Shown here: positions 17,927-25,601 of the stretch, piece by piece | Position numbering within the stretch: the stretch's first letter is position 1 | Layout: every line of letters starts with the position of its first letter | DNA from: an uncultured Pseudomonadota bacterium | GTDB taxonomy: Bacteria; Pseudomonadota; Gammaproteobacteria; Steroidobacterales; Steroidobacteraceae | Direction: 5' to 3' | Length of the DNA stretch: 64,000 nucleotides | Assembly (NCBI GenBank): GCA_937920275.1 | Contig: CALGVD010000136.1 | Span: 1 to 64,000, forward strand | Notes under the pieces: model-generated | The model's input: only the letters and a program-made list of their open reading frames with translations | Told to the model about the DNA's origin: nothing | The model's database searches: none | Program-made: the position numbers and the translations under genes

Positions 17927-17959
17927 CACGCGATCTGTCAGGCGCAGGATCTCTGCGCT
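17922..17959. terminator. Two tandem hairpins at the bchH / phosphatase tail-to-tail junction
   Basis: CCTGACA-N7-TGTCAGG (17922-17942) is a perfect 7-bp stem that includes the bchH stop codon. It is followed at once by GCGCAG-N5-CTGCGC (17943-17959), a perfect 6-bp stem. Neither has a U-tract, so they may act as weak bidirectional terminators or as 3'-end stabilisers for both converging messages. Confidence 0.5.
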
Positions 17960-17968
17960 GACGGATCC

Positions 17969-18652
17969 TCAGCGGTAGGTCAGCAGCGAGCGCCGCTCCG
18001 GATGCTCGAGATGCGGCACCGTATTGAACGACAACAGGCTGGTGCGGGCGCCGTCGTACTGGATGCGGGTCACCGAGGAATTGTGCACCGACCACGAGAG
18101 CTTGACGGCCTCGCGGGGCGGCAGACCCAGCAAGTGCCCGACAGCCGCCCCCACGACACCCGCTGAGGTGCTGACGACCACTCGTCGGGAACGGCCCTCC
18201 CGGGCCATCACCTCGGCGATCGCGGCGGCCACGCGGTCGCTGAACGCCTGCCAGGGCTCCACGCCGGGTGCCTGAAGCTTGCCTTCCGCCCACAGCATGC
18301 CGACCTCCTCGAGGCGCCGCTGGAAGGCGCGCGGGTCGATGCGCTCGCCGCTACCGGGGTCGTGCAGCGCTGCACCGGTCGCGGCGGCATGGGCGCGGAT
18401 CAGTGACCCGGCCGAGTATTCGTTCAGCCCGTCCAGTTCGGTGACCGCCGTGCCGGTGGGCGCTGCCAGTATCTTCGCGGTGTCCCGCTGCCGGCGCAGC
18501 GTGCCGCTGTAGAGGGCGTGAGGGGCCTCGGCGACCCCGTGCAGATGGTCGCGCAGCAGGCCCACCTGCCGCTCACCCAGCGACGAGAGCAGGTCGTAGT
18601 CGGGCTGCCCGAAGGACGCTTGGCCGTGTCGGACGAGGTAGAGCGTGCTCAT
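17969..18652 (-). CDS. Histidine phosphatase family protein (phosphoglycerate mutase-like)
   Basis: Cytoplasmic phosphatase of the branch that uses a phosphohistidine intermediate. LYLVRHGQAS at the N-terminus carries the catalytic RHG motif; a second His is expected around VVVSTSAGVV, but that stretch shows S-T-S-A rather than the usual S-H-G, so the second catalytic His is replaced at that spot. This departure makes the enzyme activity uncertain. ATG 18652 gives 227 residues; the TTG at 18667 used by the track adds MYNHS and has no support. The ATG is preceded by TACAAT-N6, a spacing that predicts a leaderless message. The substrate is unknown. Confidence 0.75.
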   Translation of the reverse strand: MSTLYLVRHGQASFGQPDYDLLSSLGERQVGLLRDHLHGVAEAPHALYSGTLRRQRDTAKILAAPTGTAVTELDGLNEYSAGSLIRAHAAATGAALHDPGSGERIDPRAFQRRLEEVGMLWAEGKLQAPGVEPWQAFSDRVAAAIAEVMAREGRSRRVVVSTSAGVVGAAVGHLLGLPPREAVKLSWSVHNSSVTRIQYDGARTSLLSFNTVPHLEHPERRSLLTYR

Positions 18653-18664
18653 GCTGTGATTGTA
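18653..18664 (-). promoter_or_regulatory. -10-like hexamer at leaderless spacing before the phosphatase
   Basis: On the minus strand TACAAT (18659-18664) is followed by exactly six bases, CACAGC, and then the ATG at 18652. A -10 at this place predicts transcription starting on the A of the start codon. No ribosome binding site precedes the ATG, which fits. No -35 match was found. Confidence 0.35.
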
Positions 18665-18744
18665 CAAGGCGAAGGTATCGCGCGGCGACCGCGCCTGCTG
18701 CGATGTTTGAGCGTCCCGCGGCCAGCGCGTACTATCGCCGGCGC

Positions 18745-19671
18745 ATGAACATCGGTCCTACGGAACCCCGCAGCGGCGCTGCATCGCCCGTCGATGCGTC
18801 CCCCGGGGGCTTGCGCCCGGCGTGGTGGGTGCGCGCGCTCGCCTCGTTGCCGCTGAGGGCGCTGCACGGGCTCGGCCGTGTCTTCGCGTTCCTCGCGACC
18901 CATGTCGTCCCGTACCGCCCCAAGGTCGTCCGCGAGAACTTGACGCGTGCCTTCCCGCAACTCGATGACGCCGGCCTGAAGGCGCTCACGCGCGATTACT
19001 ACCGCGGCTATGGCGATGTGATGGTCGAGATCGTCAAGTCCGCGAAGATCAAGCGCGAAGAGCTCCTCGATCGCATGGTTTTCAAAGATATCGAGCGGCT
19101 TCGCGCACCGCTTTCGACGGGGACGCCGGTGGTGCTCGTCGCGGCGCACCAATGCAATTGGGAATGGATCCTGTTGGCGCTGTCGGCCGCACTCGGTCAC
19201 CCGGTGGATGCGGCCTACAAGACCCTGACCGACCCGTGGGCCGATCGCGAGATGCGCGCGCTGCGCAGCCGTTTCGGGGCGCGCATGGTCGAATCGGGCA
19301 GGGTGATGCGCGATCTCATCGCGAATCGTCGCCAACCTCGCGTGATCGCGTTGGTGGCCGATCAAGAGCCGGTGGCGAGCGAGCGGCGTCATTGGACCCG
19401 CTTCCTCAACCGCGATACGGCCTTCTTCATGGGCCCCGAGGTGATCGCACAGACGCTCGGCTATCCGGTGTTCTTCGTCGCGACCCACCGCACGGGTCGT
19501 GGGCGCTACGAGACCCGGTTCGAACTGCTCTGGGCGCCGGGCGACACCGACGCTCCGGGCATCACCGAGCGGTTCGCGAGACGCGTGGAGCAGCAGATCC
19601 ACGAGGCGCCCGCCGACTGGCCCTGGTCCCACAAGCGCTGGCGGTTGTCCCGCCAGTCTTTGTCACCTTAA
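18745..19671 (+). CDS. Lipid A biosynthesis lauroyl/myristoyl-type acyltransferase (LpxL/HtrB family)
   Basis: Inner-membrane acyltransferase that transfers a fatty acyl chain to lipid A or a related lipid. After an N-terminal membrane-anchoring segment (ALASLPLRALHGLGRVFAFLA) come PYRPKVVRENLTRAFP and the catalytic H-X4-E in AAHQCNWEWI; DQEPVASERRHWTRFLNRDTAFFMGP contributes the typical second block. The 308 residues match the family. ATG 18745 was preferred to the track start 18703, whose added residues are not family-like. TACTAT (18730-18735) lies 9 nt before the ATG and would give a very short leader. Which acyl chain it uses cannot be told; it could act in ornithine-lipid or other acylation. 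Confidence 0.85.
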   Translation: MNIGPTEPRSGAASPVDASPGGLRPAWWVRALASLPLRALHGLGRVFAFLATHVVPYRPKVVRENLTRAFPQLDDAGLKALTRDYYRGYGDVMVEIVKSAKIKREELLDRMVFKDIERLRAPLSTGTPVVLVAAHQCNWEWILLALSAALGHPVDAAYKTLTDPWADREMRALRSRFGARMVESGRVMRDLIANRRQPRVIALVADQEPVASERRHWTRFLNRDTAFFMGPEVIAQTLGYPVFFVATHRTGRGRYETRFELLWAPGDTDAPGITERFARRVEQQIHEAPADWPWSHKRWRLSRQSLSP

Positions 19672-19730
19672 GACCCTGTAACTTTAGTCCGCTTGTAGGC
19701 CGTTGGATGATGCCGGAGAAAGCCGCCCCC

Positions 19731-20459
19731 ATGAACGATCTGTCGACTCCGCGACCGCCTGCCGTGTCGGTGGTGATCCCGGTCTGCAACGAGGTCGACA
19801 ACGTCGGACCCTTGGCGCGCGAGATCGTCGCCGCGTTGCAGTCCGACACCTTCGAGATCCTGTTCGTCGATGATGGCAGCACGGACGGTACGGCCGAGGC
19901 CTTGCAGCGCTTGCGCGAGGAGATCCCGCAGTTGCGGGTGTTGCGACACTCGTTCCGCAGCGGCCAGAGCGCCGCGGTCTGCTCGGGTGTGCGTCTCGCG
20001 CGTGCCGCGTGGGTCGCTACGCTCGATGGTGACGGCCAGAACGATCCCGCCGACATCCCCGCCTTGCTCGCGGCGCGCGGGTCGGCGGATCTCGTGATGG
20101 GCAACCGCGTACAACGGCGCGATACCTGGTTGCGCCACGCGCAGTCACGCGTGGCCAACGGTGTGCGCGGCTGGCTGCTCGGTGACGGAACGCCCGACAC
20201 CGGTTGCGGCATCAAGGTGATGCATCGCGAGACGTTCATGGAACTACCGCGGTTCGATCACATGCACCGTTTCCTGCCGGCACTTTTTTTGCGCGCCGGT
20301 AAACGCGTGGTATCGGTGCCGGTGCGGCATCGCTCACGCGAGCACGGCGCCTCGAAATACGGATTGTTCGACCGCCTGTGGGTCGGCATCGTCGATATCT
20401 TCGGCGTGATGTGGCTGCGCCGCCGCTTCAAGCCAGGCCTCACAGTGCGCGAAGACTAG
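19731..20459 (+). CDS. GT2 family glycosyltransferase, polyprenyl-phosphate sugar synthase-like
   Basis: Probably transfers a sugar from a nucleotide donor to undecaprenyl phosphate at the inner face of the membrane, like dolichol-phosphate mannose synthase or ArnC. VSVVIPVCNEVDNV begins the GT-A domain, FVDDGSTDGTAEAL and ATLDGDGQNDPADIP supply the nucleotide and metal-binding aspartates, and FLPALFLRAG and HRSREHGASKYG are typical of the DPM1-like group. No transmembrane pair is present at the C-terminus, so the protein (242 residues) is peripheral. GGAG lies 12 nt before ATG 19731; an in-frame ATG pair at 19707 is an alternative start. It is the first gene of a three-gene cassette. Confidence 0.88.
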   Translation: MNDLSTPRPPAVSVVIPVCNEVDNVGPLAREIVAALQSDTFEILFVDDGSTDGTAEALQRLREEIPQLRVLRHSFRSGQSAAVCSGVRLARAAWVATLDGDGQNDPADIPALLAARGSADLVMGNRVQRRDTWLRHAQSRVANGVRGWLLGDGTPDTGCGIKVMHRETFMELPRFDHMHRFLPALFLRAGKRVVSVPVRHRSREHGASKYGLFDRLWVGIVDIFGVMWLRRRFKPGLTVRED

Positions 20460-20475
20460 TCAACCGGAGCCGATC

Positions 20476-20757
20476 ATGCAAAGTGGCGAGACCTTGATCT
20501 GGATCATCATCGGCTTCACCGGGCAGGCGCTGTTCTCCGCGCGGTTCATCGTCCAGTGGCTGGCGAGCGAGCGGGTCAAGCGCAGCATCATCCCCACCGC
20601 GTTCTGGTATTTCAGCCTCGCGGGTGGCGTCACGCTGCTCGCCTACGCGATCCACAAGCAGGATCCGGTGTTCATCGCGGGGCAGGGGCTCGGCCTGATC
20701 GTCTACCTGCGCAACCTGTACCTCATCCGTTCCGGCCGCCGAAAGGTCGAGGAGTGA
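20476..20757 (+). CDS. Small membrane protein with lipid-A-disaccharide synthase N-terminal (LAB_N) domain
   Basis: A 93-residue integral membrane protein consisting only of the LAB_N domain, with three hydrophobic segments (LIWIIIGFTGQALFSA, AFWYFSLAGGVTLLAYA, VFIAGQGLGLIVYLRNLYLI) and the typical RFIVQWLASERVKRSIIP. Despite the domain name it lacks the LpxB catalytic part. In many proteobacteria such a gene lies between a GT2 and a GT39 gene, as here, and is thought to move or present the polyprenyl-linked sugar. It has SMR-like topology, which would fit a flipping role, but that is inference. Its stop overlaps the GTG start of the next gene. Confidence 0.88.
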   Translation: MQSGETLIWIIIGFTGQALFSARFIVQWLASERVKRSIIPTAFWYFSLAGGVTLLAYAIHKQDPVFIAGQGLGLIVYLRNLYLIRSGRRKVEE

Positions 20758-22481
20758 ACATCGACCGGCAGGCGAGGTGGACCGACCTCGCGTGGATCGG
20801 GCTCGCGTTCCTCGCCTTCATCTTCGTCGGGTTCGGGCTGCGCGATCCCTGGCCTGCCGATGAGCCGCGTTTCGCCGCGGTGGCGCTCGATATGCTGCGC
20901 TCCGGCGATTGGCTCATCCCGCGGGTCGGCGGCGATCTCTACCAAGACAAGCCGCCGCTGCATTTCTGGCTGATCGCCGCGAGCTTGCAGCTGACAGGCG
21001 ATCTGCGTTCGGCGTTCCTATTGCCCTCGATGATCGCATCGCTCGGGACCTTGCTGCTCGTCTACGACCTCGGTCGGCGGCTGCATGGCCGAGAGGCTGG
21101 GCTGGCGGCCGCCCTCACGCTCGCGTGCTGCGTGCAGTTCGTGAAGGTCACGCGCGGCGCGCAGATCGATGCGACATTGGTGTTCTGGATCACGCTCGCG
21201 CTCTGGGCGTTCGGGCGCCACCTGCTCGAGGCGCCGCGCGCTTCATGGGTGCTGCTCGGCGGCGCAGCCGCAGGCCTCGGTGTCATCGCCAAGGCTGTGG
21301 GCTTTCTCGCGCTCCTGATCTGGCCGCTCGCCTGGCTGCTGTCGCGGCGGCGCGCCGCGTCCGGGCCGCAGGGCGTTCCGTCGGCCGGATCGCAGCGCCC
21401 GGTGTACGCGCTGTTGTCGCTGCTGGCGTTCGTCGCAATGATCGCCGCGTGGTTGGTGCCGATGCTGATGCGGGTCGCGGCGTCGGGTGACCCGGCGCTG
21501 GAAGCTTATCGCGACGAGCTGCTGTTCCAGCAGACCGTCACGCGTTTCGCGGCCGCATGGCATCACCTGCGGCCGTGGTACTACTACTTGGTCGAGGTCA
21601 TCCCAGCGCTTTGGTTGCCCTTGTCCGCCTTGCTCTTCTGGCTGTGGCGGCCTTGGCGCGAGGACTGGCGCAACGGGCGTTTGGCCACGCTTCTGCCCTT
21701 GGGTTTCGCCGTATTGGTGGTGCTGTTCTTTTCGCTCAGCGCGGGTAAGCGGGGCGTCTATGCGCACATCGCCTTGCCGGCGCTGGCGTTGGCGGCTGCA
21801 CCGCATCTGCCGGGGCTGTTCCGTCGTGCCGGGGTCGGGCGGCTGTCGCTCGTCTTGGCTGCCTTGTTGGTGGTGCCCGGTCTGGTGTTCGTGGCAGGTT
21901 CCATGGCGGGACTGCCGAAGCTGCGCGAGTGGCTGGGTGAGGTGGCGCTCGAGTCGACCCTGCCGCTTTGGCTCTATGCCGGTGCGTCGTTCATCGTCTG
22001 GTGCGCTTGCCTTCGCTGGCGGCCGTTGTTCGCATGGCCAGCGGTGCTCGCCTGTCTGACTCTGACCTGGGGGGTGGGCATCGCGCCGCAGATCAACGCC
22101 GAGCGCTCCGCCTCGGGGTTCGTCGCGGCGATGCTCGACCGGGCGCCGCGCGATCGCGAACTCGGGATGCTGGGCTACAAGGAGCAGTTCCTGTTGTACC
22201 TCGACCGGGAGGTGGTCAACTTCGGACACGCTCGCTGGCGGGAAGGGCAGGCGGAATCCAACGATGCCGCACGCTGGTTGGCCGATGACCCGAGGCGGGT
22301 GTTGCTCGTGCCGGAGCCCTTGCTGGCGCCGTGTTTCGAGGCGAACCGTCGCAGGCTTGCGGGGCGCAGCAGCGACGACGATTGGTATCTCGTGGAAGGC
22401 TCGCCGCTGGCGGCGTGTGCGGCGCTCGGTGATCCGCAGCGCGCGATCCGCTATCGGGGACCGCGCGCTGCGACACCTTAG
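20754..22481 (+). CDS. GT39 / ArnT-like membrane glycosyltransferase
   Basis: Inner-membrane glycosyltransferase expected to take a sugar from an undecaprenyl-phosphate carrier on the periplasmic side and add it to lipid A or another envelope acceptor. It has 575 residues and about a dozen hydrophobic segments; the first periplasmic loop contains GLRDPWPADEPRFAA, with the Asp-Glu pair expected of the GT39 catalytic loop, and QDKPPLHFWLIA follows, typical of ArnT. The GTG start at 20754 overlaps the preceding TGA and has AAAGG 7 nt upstream; the track ORF from 20556 runs back through the LAB_N gene. With the two genes before it, it forms a complete make-flip-transfer cassette. Confidence 0.86.
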   Translation: MNIDRQARWTDLAWIGLAFLAFIFVGFGLRDPWPADEPRFAAVALDMLRSGDWLIPRVGGDLYQDKPPLHFWLIAASLQLTGDLRSAFLLPSMIASLGTLLLVYDLGRRLHGREAGLAAALTLACCVQFVKVTRGAQIDATLVFWITLALWAFGRHLLEAPRASWVLLGGAAAGLGVIAKAVGFLALLIWPLAWLLSRRRAASGPQGVPSAGSQRPVYALLSLLAFVAMIAAWLVPMLMRVAASGDPALEAYRDELLFQQTVTRFAAAWHHLRPWYYYLVEVIPALWLPLSALLFWLWRPWREDWRNGRLATLLPLGFAVLVVLFFSLSAGKRGVYAHIALPALALAAAPHLPGLFRRAGVGRLSLVLAALLVVPGLVFVAGSMAGLPKLREWLGEVALESTLPLWLYAGASFIVWCACLRWRPLFAWPAVLACLTLTWGVGIAPQINAERSASGFVAAMLDRAPRDRELGMLGYKEQFLLYLDREVVNFGHARWREGQAESNDAARWLADDPRRVLLVPEPLLAPCFEANRRRLAGRSSDDDWYLVEGSPLAACAALGDPQRAIRYRGPRAATP

Positions 22482-22502
22482 ATCAGTCGGCGATCAGTCG
22501 GC
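22481..22502. repeat. 11-bp tandem duplication after the GT39 gene
   Basis: GATCAGTCGGC occurs twice head to tail (22481-22491 and 22492-22502), beginning on the last base of the GT39 stop codon and ending just before the converging membrane-protein gene. It looks like a recent slippage duplication. There is no hairpin of note. Confidence 0.85.
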
Positions 22503-22507
22503 AGCGT

Positions 22508-23092
22508 TCAGAATGGCAGCCCGTGCGCCGAGCCGCTCATGCAGAGCAGCATCGGGAAGGACAGCAGGAAATTCACGCGGGAGGTGAGGGTGGCGGTGCG
22601 CCGGGCCTTGGCCTTCTCTTCATCGGTCGCCGCCACAAGCCCGATGACCTTCTTCTGGTTCGGCCAGATGATCGCCCAGACATTGAACAGCATGATGGTG
22701 CCGAGCCACACACCGATGCCGAGCACGACGCTGCCTTCGCGGAAGAGGAAGGCGTCGAGGAACCGGCCGCCGAGCAGCCAGACGCCGGTCAGGAAGGTGG
22801 CGACTGCCGTCCAGCGGAACCAGAGCAGGGCGCGCGGCGCCACATATTTTACGATGCCCGCTCCGCCCGGTCCGCCCTTGTCGGCGTTCGCGGCGGCGAG
22901 CGCCGGGATCTGCGCGACGTTGAAGTAGTACAGGAGGCCGATCCAGAAGATGCCTGTGACGATGTGCAGCCAGCGCCCGAGGCTCAGATGGGAGAAATCT
23001 CCGCCCGGGGTCGATGGCAGCAACATGACGATGACCGAGAACACGACACCCAGCGTGACGGTGGTGCCGACGCTGTCGAGGGGATTCTTCAT
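22508..23092 (-). CDS. Urate oxidase N-terminal-type (PuuD-like) membrane protein
   Basis: Integral inner-membrane protein of 194 residues with the conserved block GRWLHIVTGIFWIGLLYYFNV, then WFRWTAVATFLTGVWLL, VVLGIGVWLGTIMLFNVWAIIWPNQKKVIG and a final hydrophobic segment ending FPMLLCMSGSAHG. This is the multi-helix domain named Urate_ox_N, which in PuuD precedes a cytochrome c domain. That second domain is absent here, so urate hydroxylation should not be assumed. ATG 23092 follows GGAG by 8 nt; the track ORF runs on to 23275 across the divergent gene. It is transcribed away from DUF1289 and grxD. Confidence 0.8.
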   Translation of the reverse strand: MKNPLDSVGTTVTLGVVFSVIVMLLPSTPGGDFSHLSLGRWLHIVTGIFWIGLLYYFNVAQIPALAAANADKGGPGGAGIVKYVAPRALLWFRWTAVATFLTGVWLLGGRFLDAFLFREGSVVLGIGVWLGTIMLFNVWAIIWPNQKKVIGLVAATDEEKAKARRTATLTSRVNFLLSFPMLLCMSGSAHGLPF

Positions 23093-23122
23093 TTGGGGCT
23101 CCGGGAGAGAGGGGCGACGGAT

Positions 23123-23155
23123 TTGAAGAATACGGTGCGACCCCGCATAATTCAA
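23123..23155. promoter_or_regulatory. Face-to-face overlapping divergent sigma-70-type promoters
   Basis: On the plus strand TTGAAG (23123-23128), 17 bp, CATAAT (23146-23151) reads toward DUF1289. On the minus strand TTGAAT (23150-23155), 17 bp, TATTCT (23127-23132) reads toward the membrane protein. Both have ideal spacing and use the same 33 bp, each -10 overlapping the other promoter's -35. Predicted leaders are about 22 and 28 nt. RNA polymerase could occupy only one orientation at a time. Confidence 0.6.
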
Positions 23156-23179
23156 CGCATTCCCACCCCGGACGGAGCC

Positions 23180-23392
23180 ATGGACGGACAGGATCCCACT
23201 GTTTCGGAGCAGACGACTCGCGCGCGGCCGATGTCCCCGTGCATCAGCGTCTGCGCGCTCGACGCCGTCGGGCATTGCTCGGGTTGCCTGCGCACGCGTG
23301 ACGAGATCGCCGGTTGGATGCGCATGTCACCTGCTCAGCAGTGGGGCCTGCTCGAGACCCTCGATCAGCGTCGCCGCGCGCGCCGCGCCTGA
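23180..23392 (+). CDS. DUF1289 family small cysteine-containing protein
   Basis: A 70-residue protein with the DUF1289 pattern SPCISVCALDAVGHCSGCLRT followed by EIAGWMRMSPAQQW. Four cysteines in C-X3-C...C-X2-C spacing suggest a zinc or Fe-S site; the family function is unknown. ATG 23180 has GGAG very close upstream; ATG 23231, just before SPCISV, is an alternative that would still include the whole domain. It is too short for the longest ORF call, which joins it to an antisense frame. It precedes grxD by 38 bp and may share its transcript, which fits a link with Fe-S metabolism. Confidence 0.8.
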   Translation: MDGQDPTVSEQTTRARPMSPCISVCALDAVGHCSGCLRTRDEIAGWMRMSPAQQWGLLETLDQRRRARRA

Positions 23393-23430
23393 GCCGACGC
23401 AACATACAAACTTTCCCAGGAGACCACCCC

Positions 23431-23748
23431 ATGAGCATCGAACAACGCATCAAAGACCAGCTCGCGGCGGCGCCGGTCATCCTCTTCATGAAAGGCACCC
23501 CCGATTTCCCGCAATGCGGTTTTTCGGCGCAGACCGTGGGCGCACTGCGGGCCTGCGGGGCGCGCTTCCAGACCGTCAACATCCTCGAGGACCAGGAACT
23601 GCGCGAAGGCCTGAAGCGCTACTCGAGCTGGCCGACCTTCCCGCAGCTCTACCTCAAAGGTGAGCTTGTCGGCGGCTGCGACATCGCACTCGAGATGTAC
23701 CACAGCGGCGAACTCAAGAAAGCCCTCGAGGAAGTCGGCGCGGTCTGA
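23431..23748 (+). CDS. grxD: Monothiol glutaredoxin (Grx4 family)
   Basis: Monothiol glutaredoxin that binds a [2Fe-2S] cluster with glutathione and passes it to target proteins, often together with BolA. The 105-residue protein has the active-site motif CGFS in FPQCGFSAQTV, MKGTPDFP, SSWPTFPQLYLKGELVGG (cis-proline loop) and the C-terminal GGCDIALEM. AGGAG precedes ATG 23431 by 8 nt, so the longer track ORF start is not needed. Confidence 0.96.
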   Translation: MSIEQRIKDQLAAAPVILFMKGTPDFPQCGFSAQTVGALRACGARFQTVNILEDQELREGLKRYSSWPTFPQLYLKGELVGGCDIALEMYHSGELKKALEEVGAV

Positions 23749-23765
23749 GCCGCCCGAAAAACTTG

Positions 23766-23798
23766 GCGCAGTCCGCCTTGGTCCGGCGGGTGCTGCGC
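23766..23798. terminator. Imperfect hairpin between converging grxD and rnt
   Basis: An outer stem GCGCAG (23766-23771) / CTGCGC (23793-23798) encloses an inner stem CCGCC (23773-23777) / GGCGG (23785-23789) with small bulges. It sits between the stops of two converging genes and reaches the first base of the rnt stop codon. There is no T-tract, but GAAAAA just upstream gives a U-run for rnt messages reading leftward. Confidence 0.45.
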
Positions 23799-24526
23799 TA
23801 CGGGGTGTTCTCGTCCGCCACCGGTGAGGTCGGATCGATGCCGAGCGTCGCTGGCAGGTCATCGTGCCAACCGAGCGCGCGCGCCTTGGCCTCAGCCTCG
23901 AAAAAGCTGGGCAGGCAGAAATTGCAGACTTTGCAGAAGATATCCGCCGTGCGCTCTGCATCGTAGGCCGCGGCATGTGCGGCCTGAGAATCCCAGGCCA
24001 GCCCGCTCGCCATCGTCGCTTTGGCCAGCACGGTCTGCCCGAGCGCCGCGCCCGCCAGTGTCACCGTGTCGAAGGTCGAGAACGGGTGGAAGGGGTTGCG
24101 CTTGATGTCCGCTCGGGCGACGGCGGCATTGAGGAATCCGAGATCGAAGGAGGCGTTGTGGCCCACCAGGATCGCCCGCTTGCAGCCATGGCGTTTCACC
24201 GCCTCGCGTACTTCTTTGAAGATACGGTTGAGCGCGTCCTTCTCGTCGATGGCGGGACGCAGCGGGTGGAACGGGTCGATGCCCGTCACCGCGAGCGAGG
24301 CCGGTTCGATGTTGGAACCCGCGAACGGCTTCACATGGAAGGAGTGCGTCTCGCCCCGTGACAGCGTCCCGTCGGGACCGATCTCGATGAACACCGCCGC
24401 GATCTCCAGCAAGGCATCACGGGCGGCGTTCAGACCGCCCGTCTCGACATCCACCACCACGGGCAGGAAGTTGCGGAAGCGCCTCGCAAGGGGCAGTTGG
24501 GCCGCGCGCTCGATGGGCTCGTTCAC
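23798..24526 (-). CDS. rnt: Ribonuclease T
   Basis: 3'-5' exoribonuclease that trims tRNA and other stable RNA 3' ends; DnaQ-like DEDD fold. The three exonuclease motifs are visible: [11 protein letters not shown] (Asp and Glu), [13 protein letters not shown] (Asp) and [14 protein letters not shown] (His and Asp). The [17 protein letters not shown] tail is typical of RNase T in this group. The GTG start at 24526 overlaps the pyrC stop (GTGA) and gives 242 residues; the track start 31 codons upstream lies inside pyrC. It is probably translated by coupling from pyrC. Confidence 0.92.
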   Translation of the reverse strand: MNEPIERAAQLPLARRFRNFLPVVVDVETGGLNAARDALLEIAAVFIEIGPDGTLSRGETHSFHVKPFAGSNIEPASLAVTGIDPFHPLRPAIDEKDALNRIFKEVREAVKRHGCKRAILVGHNASFDLGFLNAAVARADIKRNPFHPFSTFDTVTLAGAALGQTVLAKATMASGLAWDSQAAHAAAYDAERTADIFCKVCNFCLPSFFEAEAKARALGWHDDLPATLGIDPTSPVADENTP

Positions 24527-25566
24527 GAGACGACCTGTCGCCAGCGCAGCGTGCCGTTGGCGCGCATCGGCACGACGAACTCGGTCCCGCCCAACGGGTA
24601 GATTGCAGGCGGAGACCATTCCTGACGGACCAATGTGACCGTGCCCGCATTGCGCGGCAAGCCATAGAAATCAGGCCCGAAGTCTGCTGCGAAGGCCTCT
24701 AGGCGGTGCAGGGCGCCGGCATCCTCGAACACCTCGGCGTAGAGTTCGAGCGCGGCGTGCGCCGAGTACATCCCGGCACAGCCGCATTCGCTCTCTTTTG
24801 AGCGACGATCGTGCGGTGCGCTGTCGGTACCGAGGAAAAAGCGGGGCTCGCCTGCGGTCGCTGCCTCGATGAGCGCTTCGCGATCCGCTTGCGTCTTCAG
24901 CACCGGCAGACAATAGAAATGCGGCCGTAGCCCGCCGCGGAACAGGTCGTTGCGGTTGTGCAGCAGGTGTTGCGGGGTGATCGTCGCAGCGATGCCGGCA
25001 CGGGCACCGCGGACGAACGCGACGGCGGCGCGGGTCGTGATGTGTTCGAACACCACGCGCAGCCGCGGGTGACGCTCCGCCATCGGTGCGAGGATGTCGT
25101 CGATGAAACGCTGCTCGCGATCGAACACATCGACCTGCTCGTGCGTGACCTCGCCGTGGACCTGAAGCACCACGCCGAGCTCGGCCATGCGCGCCAACAC
25201 CTCATCCACGCGTCGTACATCGGTGACGCCCGAGTCCGAATTCGTCGTCGCCCCGGCCGGATACATCTTGAACCCGGCGACGATCCCGCTGGCCTGCGCC
25301 CGGTCGACCTCATCGGTCGGGGTGTTGTCGGTGAGGTAGAGGGTCATCAACGGCTCGAAGTCCGAACCCGCTGGACGCGCCGCGAGGATGCGATGCCGAT
25401 AGGCGGCCGCGAGGGCGGTGGTGGTGACGGGTGGCTTGAGGTTGGGCATCACGATCGCCCTGGCGAACTGGCGCGCGGTATGCGGCAGCACCGCCGCGAG
25501 TGCTGCGCCGTCGCGCAGATGCAGATGCCAGTCATCCGGTCGGCGCAGGGTGAGGAGATCGGTCAT
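24523..25566 (-). CDS. pyrC: Dihydroorotase
   Basis: Zinc amidohydrolase that cyclises carbamoyl-aspartate to dihydroorotate in pyrimidine synthesis. The 347 residues match the class II enzyme of E. coli. Metal and substrate residues are visible: HLHLRDG near residue 15, the carboxylated lysine in [26 protein letters not shown] and [13 protein letters not shown] 25566 was preferred over the track start six codons upstream because it gives the family N-terminus [14 protein letters not shown]. It is divergent from aceE across a 118-bp gap that contains paired palindromes. Confidence 0.96.
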   Translation of the reverse strand: MTDLLTLRRPDDWHLHLRDGAALAAVLPHTARQFARAIVMPNLKPPVTTTALAAAYRHRILAARPAGSDFEPLMTLYLTDNTPTDEVDRAQASGIVAGFKMYPAGATTNSDSGVTDVRRVDEVLARMAELGVVLQVHGEVTHEQVDVFDREQRFIDDILAPMAERHPRLRVVFEHITTRAAVAFVRGARAGIAATITPQHLLHNRNDLFRGGLRPHFYCLPVLKTQADREALIEAATAGEPRFFLGTDSAPHDRRSKESECGCAGMYSAHAALELYAEVFEDAGALHRLEAFAADFGPDFYGLPRNAGTVTLVRQEWSPPAIYPLGGTEFVVPMRANGTLRWRQVVS

Positions 25567-25601
25567 GAGAGCCGTCAGCACCAAACCGTGAAGGACTTCA
25601 T

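Noticed and set aside
14513-17929. Antisense ORF of 1138 codons across bchH
   Set aside because: It mirrors the real gene in a GC-rich genome; the translation is His/Arg-rich, matches no family, and the plus-strand BchH motifs are unambiguous.
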